Shown here: positions 60,401 to 64,000 of the stretch, one piece after another | Layout: every line of letters begins with the position of its first letter | How positions within the stretch are numbered: position 1 is the first letter of the stretch | Source of the DNA: Chiridota heheva | Lineage: Eukaryota > Echinodermata > Holothuroidea > Apodida > Chiridotidae | Direction of reading: 5' to 3' | DNA: 64,000 nucleotides | NCBI GenBank assembly: GCA_020152595.1 | Contig: JAIGNY010002621.1 | Span: 1,062,001 to 1,126,000 of the forward strand | Program-made: the position numbers and the translations under genes | Notes under the pieces: model-generated | Told to the model about the DNA's origin: nothing | Seen by the model: the letters and a program-made list of their open reading frames with translations, nothing else | The model's database searches: none

Positions 60401-61546
60401 CATTTGTTTTATAAATGATACAAATTGCAGAAGTTAAGAATAAAAAGTATATACAAATAAATTCTCATGACAATTTTGCAGAGTGCCTGTGAGCATTTGG
60501 CATTCTCTCAGAAAGCTTCACTGGGGCAATTCCCCCCCCCCCCCCTCTCTCTCCTCCCACCGCTTTAAATTGTGTCAAATCTTGAGAGCGAAGCCATGCA
60601 TTTCTCACGATTTTTTATAGCATAAAGATTGTCAAAATAATCCAGGGTTGAAGTCCGGTTAAGCGCCAGGGGCTGAAACCCCTGAAAGCTTAGCATTTTT
60701 GGCGTGACTTTGGTGTCATAAACTCTCTTCAAATCGTGTCAATTCCAAACTAAGTTAGTTAAAAGGAATACATTTTGGAATGAATGTTCAAATGTAGGAT
60801 CCCATTGACTACAGTGTGTCTTTATTTGGGGTCCAGGGATGGATGATTTCCATGTTTTTTATGTAAAAAATAAAGCTTTCAAAGAAACATTTACCTTTGT
60901 TTTGTTGTAATCATACAAATTGAAGACATATATTAAGAATATATTGTCAGGACAATTTTTGTGCCCCAGTGAGCACTCGGCACCCTATCAGGAAGCTTCA
61001 CTGGGGGCCGTTGCCTCCCGACCACCACATCACTGCATACCAGTGAGTGTGGTGCGTGTGGATGCATACAAGTTTTGGGCGGGGAACCAGGGGAAAGTGC
61101 CTCCCATTGTAGGGCAAGATTAATCATATAGAGATCCGACTCTGTATTGTCATGGCTATCACAATCGTGTTTGTTACAAAATGGCCCTGTCACTTATTTG
61201 AGAATAACGACCCTGTCACAGGGGTGCCTTTTAATTTTAAGGCCCCCAAAAGAGCATCAAATATATTTCAAACGACGTTTAAAAATAAAACAAAAAACCT
61301 CTAAGATCAATGTTAATTTACCACTTGTTTGATATTATGCCATAAATCGCATGAATAAATGACAGGAGATAACAATTTACAATGTAATCATATGTGTAAT
61401 GTTTATCCATTCTTCTTGAAAGTCCTTTCACATTGCACTTGGGACTAACAAGATCAATTTGGGGTCCATTTTGCTCATATATTTAATGTTACTTTTCATT
61501 TTACTATTACACATATTCTCTTTTAATCTCTTACAGGGATTTTTAG
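36452..61546 (+). CDS. Host gene, 12 exons, 470-residue charged helical protein of unknown function
   Basis: I joined the exons 36452-36481, 48332-48481, 49434-49621, 50143-50260, 50803-50970, 52167-52274, 52847-52957, 54457-54600, 55329-55411, 57461-57632, 58105-58235 and 61537-61546. All introns are GT-AG, all phases agree, and total coding length is 1,413 bp with stop. The ATG is preceded by an in-frame TGA. The N-terminus (1-60) is acidic and tyrosine-rich; from about residue 120 the protein is rich in E, K and R and probably alpha-helical or coiled coil. There is no signal peptide, membrane segment or catalytic motif. E-K/R-x-R-R-hydrophobic motifs recur at about 128, 203, 295 and 380. 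I do not recognise the family. A further small exon within the 11.8-kb intron 1 cannot be excluded. Confidence 0.82.
37372..37390. repeat. Perfect 9-bp-arm palindrome GGCGTACAA/TTGTACGCC
   Basis: Around 37,374, GGCGTACAA is followed after one base by its exact complement. The flanks (37,200-37,380) contain several more TGCGT/ACGCA words. Confidence 0.6.
37797..38970. repeat. Three imperfect repeats rich in TGACCTTTGACC
   Basis: Copies starting near 37,797, 38,285 and 38,568 share ATAATTACCCCCT, CTCTGACC, CACATTTATC, ATGACACCATT.ATGCTCAC, CCCCAGAGTCT.CGGGAC and ATTCATGTACC. Period is uneven (about 490 and 280 bp) because of indels. TGACCTTTTGACC or TGACCTTTGACC occurs in each. Confidence 0.8.
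39235..39960. repeat. Degenerate tandem array with GCGTTAGGGTTAAAA
   Basis: Units of about 80-100 bp alternate (A)TGCGTTAGGGTTAAAA and CACGTTAGGGTTTGAAATTTCACGG. The right edge ends in three near-perfect copies of the 19-mer AAGCTTACAAATCCACGTT (about 39,895-39,955). Confidence 0.85.
45792..46141. mobile_element. MITE-like repeat F, copy 2
   Basis: Begins AGGTCGGA and ends TCCGACCT like copy 1 (34,809-35,157), same orientation, clearly alignable throughout. Immediately to its right is a GC-rich palindromic patch (CGGTACCG...CGGTACCG, 46,150-46,180) and then repeat E. Confidence 0.8.
46197..47103. mobile_element. Interspersed repeat E, copy 2 (inverted relative to copy 1)
   Basis: Reverse complement of 7,581-8,426 with A-run expansions near 46,363 and 46,911. 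Clear ends are TACACATCTC.CAGTACGGG on the left and GGTACTATGGGGAGTACT on the right. No matching target duplication is visible at this copy. The 126-codon ORF at 46,763-47,143 is not conserved in copy 1 and is not called. Confidence 0.75.
47355..47376. repeat. Hairpin CCAACAGGC-TTCG-GCCTGTTGG
   Basis: A perfect 9-bp inverted repeat around a TTCG loop. It may be part of a MITE end; no function is claimed. Confidence 0.85.
48332..48481 (+). CDS. Host gene exon 2 (residues 11-60)
   Basis: Acceptor TTTACTGCAG, donor CAG|GTGAAA; 150 bp, phase 0 to 0. Encodes the acidic YDSEGYETDFEYDEDVPEQ segment followed by a basic stretch (KAARRHIRSYLPRR). In the genomic frame translation would run on into the intron for about 55 codons, which is not proposed as real. 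Confidence 0.85.
49434..49621 (+). CDS. Host gene exon 3 (residues 61-123)
   Basis: Acceptor ATATTTACAG, donor CACGA|GTAAGA; 188 bp, leaves two bases of codon 123. Encodes LQTRKRKLHDGVDNN, a patch with one cysteine and several histidines (YCGHHWEVDGRYH) and an acidic tail. The opposite-strand ORF here is a shadow. Confidence 0.85.
50143..50260 (+). CDS. Host gene exon 4 (residues 123-162)
   Basis: Acceptor TTTCTATGCAG, donor GAA|GTATGT; 118 bp. Encodes the first motif block DAEKRRRVRREARTRDRALR, then NQELHTLIARNE. The helical, highly basic segment starts the repeated part of the protein. Confidence 0.88.
50803..50970 (+). CDS. Host gene exon 5 (residues 163-218)
   Basis: Acceptor TTGTCTTTCAG, donor GAT|GTGAGA; 168 bp, phase 0 to 0. 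Encodes EELKVQRKEKVRD... and IEEERERRLEMYTEI, a second motif block. Composition strongly favours a coiled coil. Confidence 0.88.
51640..51686 (+). repeat. Tandem duplication of GAATGGTTTGTCATTATTCA
   Basis: Two copies, about 23 bp apart, in intron 5. Confidence 0.9.
52167..52274 (+). CDS. Host gene exon 6 (residues 219-254)
   Basis: Acceptor CCATTTTCAAG, donor GAG|GTAGTG; 108 bp, phase 0 to 0. Encodes PTSDKELLIRLKSLAKTSNF then VKDELTGAFTDLE, helical and less basic. Confidence 0.8.
52847..52957 (+). CDS. Host gene exon 7 (residues 255-291)
   Basis: Acceptor GGTTGTTGCAG, donor GTG|GTAGGT; 111 bp, phase 0 to 0. Encodes EVHQEEEHAVEGLFLELKDE and FQRATHLMKLHMV. Too short to have been listed as an ORF in its own right. 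Confidence 0.85.
53700..54150. repeat. Tandem pair of ~110-bp repeats in intron 7
   Basis: ACATTTTGGAACTTTGTGTTGATTTTAAGCCATTTTGGGG at about 53,760 recurs with few changes at about 54,058, followed in both by AAGAAATCTTCAG.CCAAGG.TTCACC. A related GATGCTGACAACATCAT.CTTGGGCA pair lies just upstream (53,500 and 53,650). Confidence 0.8.
54457..54600 (+). CDS. Host gene exon 8 (residues 292-339)
   Basis: Acceptor AATGCATACAG, donor GTG|GTAAGA; 144 bp, phase 0 to 0. Encodes EENEKRRRVNEARAFATGRK and HKDLVQEELCRLFAGIV. The hexamer EKRRRV is identical to that in exon 4. Confidence 0.88.
54885..55089. mobile_element. MITE with CAGGCG...CGCCTG ends, intron 8
   Basis: CAGGCGCGGATCCAAG at the left and CTAGATCCACGCCTG at the right are inverted repeats with two mismatches, enclosing 205 bp with a G-run. 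The CAG...CTG ends resemble hAT-type MITEs. Target duplication is unclear. Confidence 0.7.
55329..55411 (+). CDS. Host gene exon 9 (residues 340-367)
   Basis: Acceptor TTCATCCACAG, donor CACAC|GTGAGG; 83 bp, leaving two bases of codon 367. Encodes HEQALQEAVTHENAVRGMDM and TLEMLLH. Confidence 0.85.
55440..55830. repeat. 66-bp tandem repeat with GATCTGGCCAGAT
   Basis: AAGTTTGATCTGG recurs at 55,648, 55,714 and 55,780 (period 66), with more diverged copies upstream. Each unit holds the palindrome GATCTGGCCAGATC and CCAGATATAA. The minus-strand 80-codon ORF is a product of the repeat. Confidence 0.92.
56380..56825. repeat. Palindromic array of CCAGATCTGG / ATTTATATCTGG
   Basis: About 25-30 bp units such as GGCCAGATCTGGAATTTATA recur first in one and then in the other orientation, related to the array at 55,440-55,830. 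The left part is mostly the inverted form of the right part, so the whole block could fold into a large hairpin. Confidence 0.88.
56936..57195. mobile_element. MITE with GGGGCGTAAA...TTTACGCCCC ends
   Basis: GGGGCGTAAATTT at the left and ATTTTACGCCCC at the right are inverted repeats, followed by CAGGC/GCCTG-like flanks. Its inner CGTCGGTAAAT words resemble those at 59,995-60,325. Confidence 0.65.
57461..57632 (+). CDS. Host gene exon 10 (residues 367-424)
   Basis: Acceptor CTTCGTAAACAG, donor AGG|GTAATA; 172 bp. Encodes QTSKMVDQACAEERSRRIGE and the helical LKERLKDIMFRAQEEMI. The fourth motif block (AEERSRRI) is here. The apparent ATG inside the exon is not needed as a start. Confidence 0.85.
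58105..58235 (+). CDS. Host gene exon 11 (residues 425-468)
   Basis: Acceptor AACACCCCTATAG, donor GTGGC|GTAAGT; 131 bp, leaving two bases of codon 468. Encodes VIVVEEPNFHESSYGEHFEE and a basic tail NRQLRLNSRRKSCVV. Confidence 0.8.
58905..59055. mobile_element. hAT-type MITE with 8-bp target duplication
   Basis: CAGTGCCGTAACTAAAG (58,913 onwards) and CTTAGCTACGCCACTG (to 59,047) are imperfect inverted ends. CCCAGAAG flanks both sides (58,905-58,912 and 59,048-59,055). The 8-bp duplication and CAG...CTG ends fit hAT elements. Confidence 0.9.
59365..59470. repeat. GAAATTTCC-type tandem repeat, inverted relative of 22,195-22,925
   Basis: Units such as TTGAAGGAAATTTCCCGA recur four times, the complement of the words in the long array upstream. 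Confidence 0.75.
59995..60325. mobile_element. MITE-like repeat, GGGACGTAATTAC...
   Basis: CAGGGACGTAATTACAGGTG with ACACCCCC at the left and ACATCCCCCCCC...TACTGACGCCACGG at the right, with CGTCGGTAAATG inside. It shares words with 56,936-57,195 and may belong to the same family. Ends are not exact. Confidence 0.45.
61537..61546 (+). CDS. Host gene exon 12 (residues 468-470 and stop)
   Basis: Acceptor TTAATCTCTTACAG is strong. One base completes codon 468 (GCG), then GAT TTT TAG, giving the C-terminus CVVADF. Only ten coding bases, so the assignment rests on the acceptor quality and phase. Confidence 0.65.
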
Positions 61547-63579
61547 AAATTTCCTGAGAAGATTTCTGGTGAAGGTTGAACACTTGTGAGTTTACCAGTA
61601 GGGCATGCACGATTGAAGAGATCAAAACTGCCACCAACAATCACATTCAAAAATTAAAAAGATGACAGCAACATTAGAACCTACTGTACTTCATGTTCTT
61701 CTTTGTAAAAATAATTGAGTTAATCCCCAAAAAATGACTTGTAAGTTCAAAGATTTCTATCCTGGGTCAAAAGTAAAAAAAAAAAAATGTAAGATCAAAA
61801 TGTTGTCATATTATCTCACACCAATTTTGTTGTATACTCCGTAGAGAAATAGATGAGACAGAGAAGAAGAAAAATGCACTTATTTTGTTTTACTCTTTCT
61901 GCATTAGTTCATGCATATAATTTTACAATCTCTCAGTACTTTTCAACTGAAAATTCCAAAAAATATCAAAGACTGGCTTATGACTACAAATTGAATAACA
62001 GTACTTACAAAATGAAACAATGGGCACAACACAAATTTCATTACTTTTTGCACTATTCACTTACACAATTTTAATTTTAAGACAAAAATATGTGAACCTT
62101 TAACAAAATTCTGCAAAAAAATACTTTTCAGGAGGAAAGCAATAAGAAAAAAGGAACAATATCCAAGTGCTTGATTAAGATTCTATTGTTGAAGGAAGTC
62201 ATTTCAAAAGTTATTAGGTTTAAGAATAACTGTGCTTGCTTCTCCCATGACATAAATACTACTCAACTGAGCATTTGAGGGATTCTGATACAACAGCCAA
62301 CCAACTGTTCAGAAAGAACGAGAGAAATAATTATCTGACAGGTTGTGCATCCATTCAAACAGAAGATCTTTATATCACCTTGTGGATCTGGAATAAGTTC
62401 ACAACCATCAAGCATGTCAAAAATAGAACAGGACCCTGAGTGACCAACCACTAACAAACATGTTTCAATCCGACCTCTGAAGCTACAAAAAGGAAGGGAG
62501 GGGAGGGGGGGGGGGGAGGTTTTAATACTGGCCACCTCTAAGATTGTACATATTTTCCACTGTTTGTGCACACTGAGCATAATATTTGCAAATAGATTTG
62601 TACATATGTCCATGATTTATGAAAGCTGTTATTGAATTGTACAACTTGTCTATGGTTTGTACAATATTTGTATATCTTGGCTGTCCATGATTTCTATAAA
62701 CAATAGATAATTCATGTAAATTACTCATTGTTCATACAATATATCCAACCTTAATGTAATCCCTGAAAATTACCGAGAGAAACTGTTTTTACTTCAGCTC
62801 TAAATGTTTTGTGGAATCGTTCATTTCTACAATGGATTCCTTTTAAATAACACTTCAATTTTTGTGAATGAAAACTAATAGACCATTATAATCATCAATT
62901 AAATTTACATCTGAGAGGAAACAAAAACTACTACACAAGTTTTAGTCTACATGAATACATACTTTGAATTGTATATGTGAGAAAAGTTAGCTGCATCTTC
63001 AGCTTAAACCACTGCTCAAATAAACTATGGTACCATAGTGTTATAAAATCAAATATTATAAAATCAATATTAAGTTGGCGCTGGATGCATTAAAATCATA
63101 CTAAGTCTTAATCCCGATCAAACATTAAATTTTCTTAAAATAAGTTGTACAAGCTTACAATTGCTTGGGTGAACGTTGAGGAAGGGAAAGTAGTCCTGAC
63201 ACCACCTATTTTCTTTAGAGAATATTTTGCTAAAATATTAAAACTGAAATTGTAAAGAATTTTGTTTATCAAATCCTCTCTTAAAGCCTGCAGGTTGTGA
63301 ATGTTAGGAGAGATGGCACAGCTTTCAAATTATTATGAAATAATGTTTGGTTAGCCCAAAGATTCTACTTGCAATCCTACTTGTACATTTTCAAGCTTAG
63401 AACCCCTCTTTGTGTAACTCAATGTAATATAATAGTGGTGTTTTTATCCTCATAAAAATAAACAAAAAATGAATTCAATTGTTAAACCAGGAGGTAATTA
63501 ACCAGTTTTTTTGATGAGCACCAAGAGATTACATTTTGTCCTTGAAGCTCATAAATAATAATATATTCAAATAAAATGA
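61547..63579 (+). other. Probable 3' UTR then intergenic DNA
   Basis: AT-rich. AATAAA occurs at 63,019 and 63,457 but neither can be assigned as the functional signal. A G-run lies near 62,500. Short ORFs on both strands are not supported. Confidence 0.4.
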
Positions 63580-63862
63580 GAGATGCAGTGGCTCAGTGGT
63601 TAAGGAGTCATGCTCGTATTCCAAAGGTACCGGGTTCGATTCCCATCACAAGTGCTGCATTGTGTTCTTAAGCAAGACACTTTACGCTACTTGCTTTAGT
63701 CCACTCAGCTGTGAAAATGAGTACCAGCACTGCTGGGGAGTTAATCTGCGATGGACTGGCCACGGGGAGCCGTGTACTCTCATCCGCTTGCGCCATGGAA
63801 ACCGGGGATAAGCACCGGCTCTATGAGCCTAATGGCTCGATGGAATTAGCTTCTTCTGAATG
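63580..63862 (+). mobile_element. tRNA-derived SINE
   Basis: The head carries a perfect A box (TGGCTCAGTGG, 63,589 onwards) and a perfect B box (GGTTCGATTCC, near 63,633). A central region CTTAAGCAAGACACTTTACG...CCACTCAGCTGTGAAAATGA resembles the conserved core of several widespread marine-animal SINEs. The end near 63,862 is approximate and no clear target duplication is seen. Confidence 0.82.
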
Positions 63863-64000
63863 AAACATTTCAATGCTGTAAATAAAAATGCTACTAAAGG
63901 ATTAAAACAATTTGCAAAATGACATCAATCTATACATGATATTTTCAATGAATAATACTCTTATCAAACATATCTGCCTTTTAAGGGCAATACACAAAAA
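63863..64000. other. No feature seen
   Basis: Short AT-rich end of the window. Confidence 0.5.

Larger units (their letters stand above)
58236..61536 (+). other. Host gene intron 11 (3.3 kb), repeat-rich
   Basis: From about 58,270 to 60,740 phrases like AAGCCCTGCATTTCTCGTGATTTTGATAGCAGAAAATTGCTTAA...TGTGTCAAATC recur every 100 bp or so, often degenerate. Two MITE-like insertions and a GAAATTTCC block interrupt them. C/G runs occur near 60,280 and 60,535. No exon is evident. Confidence 0.7.

Noticed and set aside
62263-62613. 116-codon minus-strand ORF downstream of the host gene
   Set aside because: It crosses a G/C run and has no recognisable features or splice partners.

Overview
This looks like nuclear DNA of a marine invertebrate, most likely a deuterostome such as an echinoderm. 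The inference rests on spliced, intron-rich coding sequence, pervasive AT-rich non-coding DNA, the very frequent short motif TAGGCCTA seen throughout the window, and a transposon mix (PHD-EN-RT LINE, Penelope-like element, Crypton-like recombinase, tRNA-SINEs, many MITEs) that is common in such genomes. No bacterial operons, rRNA or CRISPR arrays are present. Species cannot be named from the sequence. Layout: 1-36,000 is almost entirely repeats and decayed mobile elements. 1,956-3,270 is a TIR-bounded DNA transposon (family A here). 3,380-5,300 is a decayed Mutator-like transposase. 5,946-6,215 is a fossil scrap of a Ty3/Gypsy integrase. 7,581-8,426 is a repeat (E) with a 13-bp target duplication. 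10,073-10,347 is a tRNA-derived SINE. 11,593-18,194 is a second, inverted copy of family A that has swallowed a nearly full-length LINE, a short LINE fragment and a SINE fragment. 19,191-21,200 carries a repeat (D) and a Penelope-like element with an inverted tail containing a hammerhead-ribozyme-like motif. 22,195-24,915 holds degenerate tandem repeats. 26,397-26,561 is a long palindrome. 27,108-29,315 (minus) is a two-exon, frameshifted tyrosine-recombinase gene of the Crypton/DUF3504 type. 33,306-35,157 holds further repeat copies (A end, D, F), and 35,744-36,139 is a MITE with about 40-bp TIRs just upstream of the only convincing host gene. From 36,452 to 61,546 on the plus strand lies a 12-exon host gene. 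I assembled it from splice sites and reading-frame phase; all eleven introns are GT-AG, every phase matches, and the reading frame closes at 470 residues with an in-frame stop two codons before the ATG. The product is a charged, helix-rich, probably coiled-coil protein that I do not recognise. Its exons carry a recurrent E-K/R-x-R-R-hydrophobic motif, suggesting growth by exon duplication. Intron 1 (11.8 kb) and introns 9 and 11 are filled with satellites and MITEs. The last 2.4 kb is 3' UTR/intergenic sequence, with a tRNA-SINE at 63,580. Apart from the host gene, the coding sequences are independent mobile elements in various stages of decay; they do not form a pathway. The most interesting items are the uncharacterised host gene with its exon-linked repeats, the hammerhead-like motif antisense to the Penelope ORF, the intron-bearing Crypton-like recombinase, and several compact palindromic or TIR-bounded repeats that do not fit a textbook family.
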